Origin: Bacteroidota bacterium
GTDB taxonomy: Bacteria > Bacteroidota > Bacteroidia > Sphingobacteriales > Sphingobacteriaceae
Length of the DNA: 64,000 nucleotides
Direction: 5' to 3'
Assembly (NCBI GenBank): GCA_013285685.1
Contig: JABDHD010000004.1
Location: forward strand, 25,409 to 89,408
Shown here: piece by piece, positions 52,054-59,337 of the stretch
Numbering within the stretch: the stretch's first letter is position 1
How the letters are laid out: each line of letters opens with the position of its first letter
The notes under the pieces: generated by a model
Told to the model about the DNA's origin: nothing
The model's database searches: none
What the model saw: the letters and a program-made list of their open reading frames with translations, nothing else
Position numbers and translations under genes: made by a program

Positions 52054-52791
52054 TTATTTTAGGTGTAAAGGCCTTACTTCAACTGTCTTAAAAAAAACCA
52101 CGTCGTCATCACCATGATTTTGCAGGCCAATAAAACCGTAATTTGGCCGTAAGCCACGGAAGGGCTCATAATCGAATTTTCGTTCTGGCACGGGGTCGCC
52201 TTCTGTATAATCCGTTACCAATTGGCCGTTAACATAAACAATAGTGTGCGGGCCATCCAGCGTAATTTCCATCACGTTCCATTGCGGGCCGGGCCTGCCT
52301 GGTTTGGAATGGGGTTTGGTTAACGAATATAAACTACCGGTAATATGGTATTCATCCTCGCCGGATGTTTCCGGGTGATTATCGATCTGTACTTCATACC
52401 CATAGTACACCGGCATCCAGGCTTCGCGCGGCTCAATAGGGATTCGTATAAAAAACCCCGAGTTGCTATTTTCTTTTTGCATTTTATATACCACGCGGAT
52501 CACACAATCGCCGAATTTCTCTTTCGTCCAATAGCATAATCCCATACCGCCGTGACTGCCGGTGAGGCCGTTCTCCACATACCTCGCGCCCGGGCCAACT
52601 TGTTTCCAGCCGTCAAGGTCCTTGCCGTTAAATAGTTGCCGCCAGCCGCTATCTACCGGCTTAGTCACTTTCACAAGGTGCTTCGTTTGTTTTGAAGAAT
52701 AATTTGAGGATGGCAACTTTGCGCTGCACAATGCAATAGCCAATGCGCAGGTAAACAAGCACAGGCCGCCGATGGTAAGTTTTTTGTTCAT
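52054..52791 (-). CDS. DUF1080 (3-keto-disaccharide hydrolase-type) protein
   Basis: 245 residues with signal peptide or anchor about 1-24. The domain begins WRQLFNGKDLDGWKQVGPGA, with FGDCVIRVVYKMQKENSNSG FFIR-type sequence, and ends YGFIGLQNHGDDDVVFFKTV with EVRPL after. This concanavalin-like family includes enzymes that cleave 3-keto-glycosides. It is transcribed before the Gfo/Idh/MocA gene, 8 bases apart, so the two probably act in one pathway outside the cytoplasm. The sugar is not known. Confidence 0.88.
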   Translation of the reverse strand: MNKKLTIGGLCLFTCALAIALCSAKLPSSNYSSKQTKHLVKVTKPVDSGWRQLFNGKDLDGWKQVGPGARYVENGLTGSHGGMGLCYWTKEKFGDCVIRVVYKMQKENSNSGFFIRIPIEPREAWMPVYYGYEVQIDNHPETSGEDEYHITGSLYSLTKPHSKPGRPGPQWNVMEITLDGPHTIVYVNGQLVTDYTEGDPVPERKFDYEPFRGLRPNYGFIGLQNHGDDDVVFFKTVEVRPLHLK

Positions 52792-52804
52792 AATTGTTTG
52801 GTTA

Positions 52805-52885
52805 GATTTTAGATGTGAGATTTTAGATTTGAGACAAAAGAAAATACGACTTTCTCAAATCTCATGTCTCAAACCTCACATCTAC
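52805..52885. repeat. Inverted repeat of AGATGTGAGATTT / AAATCTCATGTCT units
   Basis: The left arm TTAGATGTGAGATTTTAGAT with TTTGAGAC pairs with the right arm CTCAAATCTCATGTCTCAAA and CTCACATCTA. It lies between divergent genes (DUF1080 on minus, the 52953 gene on plus). Confidence 0.85.
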
Positions 52886-52952
52886 AACGTTTATATTGGT
52901 AGTCTAAATTAGCGATATTTTGCTGATGACTGCAAACTTTAAATTAAATCCG

Positions 52953-54122
52953 ATGAAACAAATCACATGGTTACTTTTCGCTCTTTTGATGGTATGCTCA
53001 TCTTTTTCGCATGCACAATCGGTTACGGTTCCGAAAGAGGTGCGTTTTCTGGTCGATTCAGCCACCAAACAGCAACTTGTCGAATCGCTCAATCAATTCC
53101 TGGCACAAAAGGAAAGCCCTAACAAGGCCGACCAATATGTATTGCCCGCCGACCTGCCGGCCATGTCGGCGCTGCTGGACGAGCTGAAAGGCATGGATAA
53201 AAACATCAAACTAAAGGATGATCATTTTTATAAGCCTGTTTTGGAGAATTTGGTGGACGCCGGCAACCGCCGCCTGGTGGTGCAGTTTGCTTATTTGGGG
53301 TATGCCGATGGCGCGTCTGTATTGCGTGCGAGTTTCAGGCTGATGGCCGTAGAAGAAAATGGAAGTTATCGCTTCTATACCATGCTCCGGCAAAATACCC
53401 TGGGATGGAAATTGAAAAAAATAGATTTCTGCAGTTTTTATTACAGGGATTCGCTTAATATGAGCGAAGCGAGAGCCTATGTCGACTTTTTAGCTTCCTG
53501 CAATAAACGCCTGAATGTAAAAGCCGAACCGGTTTTGTATTACAGCTGCGCCGACTATCCCGAGGTGCTCCAGTTGCTCGGAATCGACTATAAGCTGGAT
53601 TATAGCGGCATACGTTACGATGGCCTGATAGGGCATGAAAACAACCAGACCGTAACGCTTATAGGCGGCTATACCGACAAGTCCCGCTTCGACCGTCACG
53701 ATTTATGGCACGACCGCCTGCGTATGGTTTTATCAACAGATAAAATAAACCGCCCGGTGGACGAGGGCTGCGCCTACCTCTACGGCGGCAGTTGGGGCAA
53801 AACCTGGCCCGAAGTATTGGCCCTGTTTAAAAAATATGCCGCCGACCACCCCGATGCGGATTGGCTAAAGTTATATTCCGGGTACAATAATTTTTACCAG
53901 GAAGATTATAAAACCTTTGTAATCGCTTATTTCATCAATGCCCTCATCGTACAAAAAACTGAAAAAGAAAAAGGGTTTGCCCCGGTAATGGAACTGCTGA
54001 GTTGCGGCAAGCGCCAAGCCGATGAAGACAATTATTTCAAAGCGCTTGAAAAAGTGAATGGCATCACCAAGGCTGATTTTAACAAAACCGTTTGGGAGCT
54101 GGTAAAAAACGAACCAAATTAA
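52953..54122 (+). CDS. Exported gluzincin-like protein with HDxxH motif, function unknown
   Basis: 389 residues from the ATG at 52953, chosen because the signal peptide (MKQITWLLFALLMVCSSFSH, ends AQ) starts there; another ATG at 52926 would lengthen it. Residues 249-253 read HDLWH and Glu271 follows in VDEGCAYLYGGSWG, an arrangement like zinc metallopeptidases (HExxH plus a downstream Glu) but with Asp in place of the catalytic Glu. No family name can be given with certainty. It is probably periplasmic. Confidence 0.7.
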   Translation: MKQITWLLFALLMVCSSFSHAQSVTVPKEVRFLVDSATKQQLVESLNQFLAQKESPNKADQYVLPADLPAMSALLDELKGMDKNIKLKDDHFYKPVLENLVDAGNRRLVVQFAYLGYADGASVLRASFRLMAVEENGSYRFYTMLRQNTLGWKLKKIDFCSFYYRDSLNMSEARAYVDFLASCNKRLNVKAEPVLYYSCADYPEVLQLLGIDYKLDYSGIRYDGLIGHENNQTVTLIGGYTDKSRFDRHDLWHDRLRMVLSTDKINRPVDEGCAYLYGGSWGKTWPEVLALFKKYAADHPDADWLKLYSGYNNFYQEDYKTFVIAYFINALIVQKTEKEKGFAPVMELLSCGKRQADEDNYFKALEKVNGITKADFNKTVWELVKNEPN

Positions 54123-54204
54123 ACGAGTCTTAGTACACTTTGTCAAAATTCAGACAGAATAAGCACCTGCGGCGCCATATATGTGCCGGTTAACTCATTT
54201 TATA

Positions 54205-54212
54205 TAACTTTG
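54205..54212 (+). promoter_or_regulatory. -7 element TAACTTTG four bases before the first GNAT gene
   Basis: TAACTTTG-agcc-ATG, the same arrangement as panD and hisS, predicting a leaderless mRNA. Confidence 0.5.
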
Positions 54213-54216
54213 AGCC

Positions 54217-54726
54217 ATGCGCATTATCGCCCAAACTCCCCGCTTTTTTATCAGGGAATTCGTACCGGCAGACGAGCAAACCTATCTTTCGCTTTTTGAC
54301 GATAAAGAAGTGACCTTGCATCTGCCCAAAAGGACCCGGCATGAAAACCTGCAGCTTTTCAGGGAAACATTTAAGGATTATGTTGAAAAGAGGGTTTTGG
54401 GCCGCTGGGGTATGTTTAATAACGGCAACGAGGAGTTTATAGGTATTTGCCTGTTGCGGCCCTACGGTAACAATCCCGACCAGGTTGAGTTGGGTTATGT
54501 GCTGAGCAGAAAATTCTGGGGCAAAGGTATCGCCGGCGAAATGGCTCAAATTTTGGTAGCTTATACTTTTACCCACACCAACATTCCCGAAATAGTTGCC
54601 GTAACTACGCTGCAAAACATTGGGTCCCAAAAAGTGCTGATGAAAGCGGGGCTGGAGCGTAGGAACGATATTTTTCGTGACGGCGAAGAACTGGCATTTT
54701 TTAGCCTTAAAAAGAACCGGCAATAA
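54217..54726 (+). CDS. GNAT family N-acetyltransferase (RimJ/RimL type), first copy
   Basis: 169 residues. It starts TPRFFIREFVPADEQTYLSL and has the acetyl-CoA-binding motif A LGYVLSRKFWGKGIAGEMAQ and motif B NIGSQKVLMKAGL. RimJ/RimL-type enzymes acetylate protein or small-molecule amines; the target is unknown. A paralogue of exactly the same length starts 8 bases after its stop, so this is a tandem duplication within one operon. Confidence 0.9.
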   Translation: MRIIAQTPRFFIREFVPADEQTYLSLFDDKEVTLHLPKRTRHENLQLFRETFKDYVEKRVLGRWGMFNNGNEEFIGICLLRPYGNNPDQVELGYVLSRKFWGKGIAGEMAQILVAYTFTHTNIPEIVAVTTLQNIGSQKVLMKAGLERRNDIFRDGEELAFFSLKKNRQ

Positions 54727-54734
54727 TTTGAAGT

Positions 54735-55244
54735 ATGCAGACCGTAGCCGACACCCCGCGATTATACATCAGGGAGTTTAATCCTGACGAAGAATACCTT
54801 TATTTATATCTCTACGCTGATACATCTGTAACGCTATTCATCAATGAGCGGTCGGCAACGGAACGAAAGAAACGGTTTGCTGAAGGTTTGGCCAGGTACA
54901 ACGACGGTTCGGGGCTGGCGCGCTGGGCGATTTTTAACCAGGCTGATAATGATTTTGTCGGCGCCTGCAGGCTTGAGCCTAATAATCAAAATATGCAATG
55001 CGTTGAATTGGGCTATGTCCTTCACCAAAAATATTGGGGCAAAGGGATTGGCAGCGAACTCGTGAGGAATTTAGTCGACTATGCATTTACAAAAACCGGC
55101 GCCGCCGAAATAATCGCATTCACCCACCCGTCAAACTTCGCGTCGCAAAAGGTGCTCGAAAAAACCGGATTTAAGCGGCAGGAGAATGTTATAAAAGACG
55201 GAGAAGACCTGGCGTTTTTTAGCTTCAGGAAAGCTCCTCAATGA
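54735..55244 (+). CDS. GNAT family N-acetyltransferase (RimJ/RimL type), second copy
   Basis: 169 residues, aligning end to end with its upstream neighbour: TPRLYIREFNPDEEYLYLYL, motif A LGYVLHQKYWGKGIGSELVR, then NFASQKVLEKTGFKRQENVI and KDGEDLAFFSFRK. The two copies are clearly diverged, so the duplication is not recent. Its last 20 bases overlap the end of the convergent phosphatase gene. Confidence 0.9.
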   Translation: MQTVADTPRLYIREFNPDEEYLYLYLYADTSVTLFINERSATERKKRFAEGLARYNDGSGLARWAIFNQADNDFVGACRLEPNNQNMQCVELGYVLHQKYWGKGIGSELVRNLVDYAFTKTGAAEIIAFTHPSNFASQKVLEKTGFKRQENVIKDGEDLAFFSFRKAPQ

Positions 55245-55659
55245 TCACCCTGCAACCCTCCTCCACCATTTTAAAAACCGGCTCAAACTGCTCATCCTCG
55301 TAGTAGGGGTCGGGTACTATTTTGTCGCCAAGCAGCAGTTTAACTTTTGCGGCATCCGATTTATTTCGCGCCATAGCCAAAACATCGCTTAGGTTATTCC
55401 GGTCCATCACAAAAATATGGTCGTAAGTATCAAAATCGCTAACCCTGAAAAGGCGGCACACCTGCCCGCTGATGTCAATCCCGTGCGCGCGGGCAGTGCG
55501 GATGGAACGCTGGTCGGGCGGCTCGCCAACGTGCCAGTTACCTGTACCTGCCGACTCCACTTCCCAATCCAGGCCTTTGCCCCTCGCCATTTGCTCCATA
55601 ATGCCATGCGCCAGCGGCGACCGGCAAATATTGCCGAGGCAGACCATTAGTATTTTCAT
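55225..55659 (-). CDS. Low-molecular-weight protein-tyrosine-phosphatase
   Basis: 144 residues. The P-loop CX5R is at residues 7-13 (VCLGNICRSPLAHGIME) at the very N-terminus, and the general-acid Asp lies in the DPYYE segment near the C-terminus (VPDPYYEDEQF). It dephosphorylates phosphotyrosine or related phosphoesters in the cytoplasm. No tyrosine kinase gene is next to it. It overlaps the second GNAT gene by 20 bases at the 3' ends. Confidence 0.93.
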   Translation of the reverse strand: MKILMVCLGNICRSPLAHGIMEQMARGKGLDWEVESAGTGNWHVGEPPDQRSIRTARAHGIDISGQVCRLFRVSDFDTYDHIFVMDRNNLSDVLAMARNKSDAAKVKLLLGDKIVPDPYYEDEQFEPVFKMVEEGCRVIIEELS

Positions 55660-55665
55660 TTTTTA

Positions 55666-55849
55666 TTGTTGGAATGTTGTAAAGTTGGAATGTTGTAAGG
55701 TTGTTTAGCAGATCGTTTTAACATTCCAACTTTACAACCTTTCAACATTACAACAACGTTTTGTTGGAATGTTGTAAAGTTGGAATGTTGTAAGGTTGTT
55801 TAGCAGATCATTTTAACATTCCAACTTTACAACCTTTCAACATTACAAC
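55666..55849. repeat. Tandem duplication of a 95-bp fold-back unit
   Basis: Copies 55666-55754 and 55761-55849 are offset by 95 bases and differ at one base in the centre (GATCG / GATCA). Each is itself an inverted repeat of GGAATGTTGTAAAGTTGG-type and CCAACTTTACAACC-type units. It lies between two genes on the minus strand. Confidence 0.95.
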
Positions 55850-55855
55850 CAAATT

Positions 55856-56650
55856 CTAACCAAATAAAGCATTCAACACCCCCGCAAGCCTTACGCCGGC
55901 TTTAAGCATTTGCTGGTTAACAATGGCGATGTGGTTAAAATTATAGCGGTAGTTAAGCGTATCGCCCGGTTTTATTTCGGTGTATAATTTTTCGGCAATC
56001 TGGTTCGATTCAAACAGCCATTTGCTTATGGGGTCCGCCTGCCATTGTGCGCGTTGCGCTGCCGTGCAAAAATGGATGGCCGACGCATATTCGGTAAAGC
56101 TGAGCTGCTGAAAGTCGATCAACTGCGAATCCCAAACCGAATGCAGGTTGGTGGGCGTGCTAAACCAGTTCACCTTAAAATCGTTTCCGCCTTTGTCGTC
56201 CGCGTGGGCGGTATGCATCGGCTGGTGTACATCCTCAATAATATGGATAAGCATGCGCAGGTATAGCCGCTGTTTGTCAAGCGCCAGGTTCTTCTTCTTC
56301 AACTCGCCGATCAAAAAATTCATTTTGGTATAGGCATCCGTTGCGGTATCGGTTTTCAAAAACTCCACCATTTCGGGGTAGGTGTATTGTTTATTAAAGT
56401 CGATGTAATGCCAGGGCGATAAATAAGCGTAGTTAGGGTCCGACTTGATAAAGTCCGCCCAGTTACTGGCCAGCGCAATCGATTCGCCGCCTAATATTTC
56501 ATCAATCGCTTTTTTGGCTTTGGGCGTAAGATAAAAACTCGCGATCTGCCCGCAAATACGGTGGCCCTGCGTTCCCCAGGCCATCGACTGCAGCGGGAAA
56601 TAAATAACTGTTGCAATAAGCAGTAACTGTTTAACAAATTTGTTTTTCAT
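55856..56650 (-). CDS. S1/P1-type nuclease
   Basis: 264 residues. Signal peptide about 1-24 is followed by mature Trp25 (SMAWGTQGHRICGQIASFYL), the Trp that coordinates zinc in the family. Further zinc ligands lie in NWADFIKSDPNY, HYIDF, IHIIEDVHQPMHTAHADDKG and NLHSVWDSQLI. S1/P1 nucleases are secreted zinc enzymes that cut single-stranded nucleic acids and remove 3' phosphates; here it may serve phosphate or nucleotide scavenging. The lipoprotein gene upstream ends one base before its ATG. Confidence 0.93.
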   Translation of the reverse strand: MKNKFVKQLLLIATVIYFPLQSMAWGTQGHRICGQIASFYLTPKAKKAIDEILGGESIALASNWADFIKSDPNYAYLSPWHYIDFNKQYTYPEMVEFLKTDTATDAYTKMNFLIGELKKKNLALDKQRLYLRMLIHIIEDVHQPMHTAHADDKGGNDFKVNWFSTPTNLHSVWDSQLIDFQQLSFTEYASAIHFCTAAQRAQWQADPISKWLFESNQIAEKLYTEIKPGDTLNYRYNFNHIAIVNQQMLKAGVRLAGVLNALFG

Positions 56651-56651
56651 A

Positions 56652-57182
56652 TCATAGTGGTTTTGGGTGGCAGGTAGTTCTTTTGATCAATCGCGCATCA
56701 ATCGGGATAACATTGGTGAGGCTTACAAACCGGATCAACGAGTCCGACCGTTTGCTCATTTTAAAATCCTCGGCATAATCGCCCGATCTGAAGCAGCCCT
56801 TATCGTCTTTTATGGTAAAATCGGCATTGGCAAATTGTCCTTTTAAATGCAGGGTATCATTGGTTTGCACGTAAACGCCCCGGGTATACTCCATCCACTG
56901 GCCCGACCGCATACAGGTATCCACGCCGTTGTCTACTTTGCTGAAGGAGTGTATCGACATAAAAAAGGAATCGCAGCTAAATTTAATATGATAAAGCGAA
57001 TAGCTGAGCAATTGCTTTTGATTTGTTACAGAGTCCTGCTGCCATTCGCCCTGCAGGTAGCTTTGCCCCGGCGTTTGCATGTTAGGGTTGAACCAGCAGG
57101 AGGAGCTGAAAGCAAAAAGCAAAAAGCAGAAAGCCACTTTTGAGGTGAAAGGTAAAAGGCGAAAGGCGAAAGGCTTTTGCAT
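56652..57182 (-). CDS. Lipoprotein whose signal peptide is encoded by a low-complexity repeat
   Basis: 176 residues. The signal peptide reads MQKPFAFRLLPFTSKVAFCF then LLFAFSSSC, with Cys29 as the likely lipidation site. It is coded by repeated GGTGAAAGG/GGCGAAAGG and AAAAAGCA units (plus strand 57108-57180). The mature part (YLQGEWQQDSVTNQKQ, FFMSIHSFSKVDNG) resembles small lipocalin-like lipoproteins. It sits directly upstream of the S1/P1 nuclease gene and is probably co-transcribed with it. Confidence 0.7.
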   Translation of the reverse strand: MQKPFAFRLLPFTSKVAFCFLLFAFSSSCWFNPNMQTPGQSYLQGEWQQDSVTNQKQLLSYSLYHIKFSCDSFFMSIHSFSKVDNGVDTCMRSGQWMEYTRGVYVQTNDTLHLKGQFANADFTIKDDKGCFRSGDYAEDFKMSKRSDSLIRFVSLTNVIPIDARLIKRTTCHPKPL

Positions 57183-57217
57183 GAAGGTTTTTTCTAAACT
57201 GTTTTTTAAAGTAGGGT

Positions 57218-57262
57218 GAGGCTCTTTAAGCCCCTCTCCTTTGGAGAGGGGTTTGGGGTGAG
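57218..57262. repeat. CCCCTCTCC-TTT-GGAGAGGGG dispersed hairpin
   Basis: A near-perfect hairpin followed by TTTGGGGTGAGG, with GGTGAGGC also just before it. It lies between fumC and the lipoprotein gene on the minus strand. Confidence 0.75.
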
Positions 57263-57266
57263 GCGG

Positions 57267-58664
57267 CTACTTCAGCCCCCCAATCATATCCTCCGGCCTA
57301 ACCCACAGGTCAAACTCCTCATTCGTTAGCAGCTCCAGTGCCAACGCGGCTTCCCGCAGCGAAAGGTTTTCCTTCAGCGCTTTCTTGGCAATTTTTGCGG
57401 CATTTTCATAACCGATATGCGGGTTCAGTGCCGTTACCAGCATCAGCGAATTCTCCAGGTGCTTTTTAATGCCGGCATAATTTGGTTCGATACCGGCTGC
57501 ACAATGGTCATTAAATGACGTACAGGCATCACCTATCAGCCTGGCCGACTGCAGGAAGTTCGCTGCCATCACCGGTTTAAACACGTTCAGCTCATAGTGC
57601 CCGTTCGAGCCGCCTATCGATACGGTCACATCATTGCCCATCACCTGCGCGGCTACCATGGTAACGGCCTCGTTTTGGGTTGGGTTTACTTTGCCGGGCA
57701 TAATGGACGATCCCGGCTCATTGTCCGGTATGTGTATCTCGCCAATGCCCGACCGCGGCCCCGAAGCCAGCATCCTGATATCATTGGCAATTTTCATCAG
57801 CGATACGGCAATTTGCTTCAATGCGCCATGACTTTCTACTATCGCATCATGCGCCGCCAGCGCCTCAAACTTGTTTTCGGCGGTGCGGAAAGGCAGGCCG
57901 GTAAACTTGGCAATGTATCCGGCAACCTTAACATCATAGCCCTTTGGCGTATTGATGCCGGTGCCTACGGCGGTGCCGCCCAGGGCCAGCTCGCTCAAAT
58001 GGTTAAGCGTGTTTTTTAAGGCCCTTAAGCCGTGGTCCAGTTGTGAAACATAGCCCGAAAACTCCTGGCCCAGGGTAAGCGGCGTGGCATCCATCAGGTG
58101 CGTGCGGCCAATCTTTACCACCGTTTTAAACTCGTCCGACTTGGCCTTCAGCGTATCCCGCAGCTTTTCAATGCCGGGTATGGTTACATCGGTCACCATT
58201 TTATAGGCAGCAATGTGCATGGCCGTGGGGTACGTATCGTTGGATGACTGCGATTTATTCACATCATCATTCGGGTGGATAAAGGTCTTCCCCTCGCCAA
58301 GTTGATGACCCTGCAATACATGGCTGCGGTTGGCGATCACCTCGTTCACATTCATGTTCGACTGCGTGCCCGAACCCGTTTGCCATATCACCAGCGGGAA
58401 CTCGCCTGCCAGCTGGCCGGCCAGTATCTCATCGCATACCTGGGCAATCAGGTCGCGTTTTTCGGCCGTCAGTACGCCGCAATCGGTATTGGTGTAGGCG
58501 GCAGCCTTTTTCAGGTACGCAAAAGCGGCTATGATCTCCTTTGGCATCGACGCCTCCGGCCCTATTTTAAAGTTATTGCGCGATCTTTCCGTTTGCGCGC
58601 CCCAGTATTTATCGGCGGGTACCTGCACCTCGCCCATCGTATCGTGTTCGGTCCTGAAACTCAT
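57267..58664 (-). CDS. fumC: Fumarate hydratase, class II
   Basis: 465 residues. The superfamily signature [15 protein letters not shown] is present at about 317-331, with the N-terminal [20 protein letters not shown] and [18 protein letters not shown]. It catalyses reversible hydration of fumarate to malate in the TCA cycle. Length is normal for the iron-independent tetrameric class. It is a single-gene unit with its own promoter. Confidence 0.96.
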   Translation of the reverse strand: MSFRTEHDTMGEVQVPADKYWGAQTERSRNNFKIGPEASMPKEIIAAFAYLKKAAAYTNTDCGVLTAEKRDLIAQVCDEILAGQLAGEFPLVIWQTGSGTQSNMNVNEVIANRSHVLQGHQLGEGKTFIHPNDDVNKSQSSNDTYPTAMHIAAYKMVTDVTIPGIEKLRDTLKAKSDEFKTVVKIGRTHLMDATPLTLGQEFSGYVSQLDHGLRALKNTLNHLSELALGGTAVGTGINTPKGYDVKVAGYIAKFTGLPFRTAENKFEALAAHDAIVESHGALKQIAVSLMKIANDIRMLASGPRSGIGEIHIPDNEPGSSIMPGKVNPTQNEAVTMVAAQVMGNDVTVSIGGSNGHYELNVFKPVMAANFLQSARLIGDACTSFNDHCAAGIEPNYAGIKKHLENSLMLVTALNPHIGYENAAKIAKKALKENLSLREAALALELLTNEEFDLWVRPEDMIGGLK

Positions 58665-58687
58665 GGCTGTTGTATTTTTTGACGCGG

Positions 58688-58695
58688 CAAAGTTA
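58688..58695 (-). promoter_or_regulatory. -7 element TAACTTTG for fumC
   Basis: TAACTTTG on the minus strand, 24 bases before the ATG, giving a leader of about 17 bases. Confidence 0.5.
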
Positions 58696-59337
58696 GGTTT
58701 TTAGTCCGAATCCCGATAGCTCTCGGGACCGAAAGATAATAGTTTGGAATGATGCTAAACAAACGTTTTTACCGCCACCCAAACTGCCAACTGCCCACCG
58801 CCGACTGCTAACTGCCAACTGCTACCAAACGTTGCATACTGTTGCAGCGCAACACTGTGCCGGAAGAAACACGTGCAACACCTGCAACAGTGCCCATTGA
58901 AGCTGAGGCAGTTAAGTGCAAAATGTGAAACACTTTTGCAACAGCCTGCAACTACTGACAAAATTTTGTCACCACTTTTAGCACGATAGTGCCTGGATTT
59001 GAGCCGTCACCACCGGCCGACTTTTGACTTTTGATTTTCGGCTTAAAACGACCTTTGCCTCCCAACCTTTCCTCGTGCCAACTGCCAACTGCCACTGCCA
59101 ACTGCTACTTAAAATAATGCGTGCCCCGGCTCCTGCCTGCCGGTAGGCTGGGGTATTAGCCGGGTCGGGTGCTTTGCTCTTACTGCACAGGCATAATCCG
59201 CCAATAGGCGGACGGTATCCGCGACGCCCCCTCACGCGAAGCGCCGTAAGACTGGTAATCCGATTTTAATACTTCGCAAACTATGGCAACTAAATCATAA
59301 TTTAGCGGATATTTAAAATGTAAACCTTAACAAGTTA
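58696..59337. other. Gene-free region with several palindromes and short-motif arrays
   Basis: No credible gene in 640 bases between fumC and hsdM. It contains a CCCGATAGCTCTCGGG palindrome (58712-58727), AACTGCCAACTGC arrays (58782-58824 and 59077-59110), clustered TTGCA/TGCAACA words at 58829-58952 including TGCAACAccTGCAACA, a GCCTGCCGGTAGGC palindrome (59135-59148) and TCCGCCAATAGGCGGA (59197-59212). Any one of these may be a REP-type remnant. The hsdM promoter should lie in the last AT-rich 80 bases, but none is clear. Confidence 0.7.

Noticed and set aside
58755..58961. A Cys-rich 68-residue minus-strand open frame before hsdM
   Set aside because: It arises from TGC/GCA-rich repeat words (TGCAACA, AACTGCC) and has no start context or homology I recognise.
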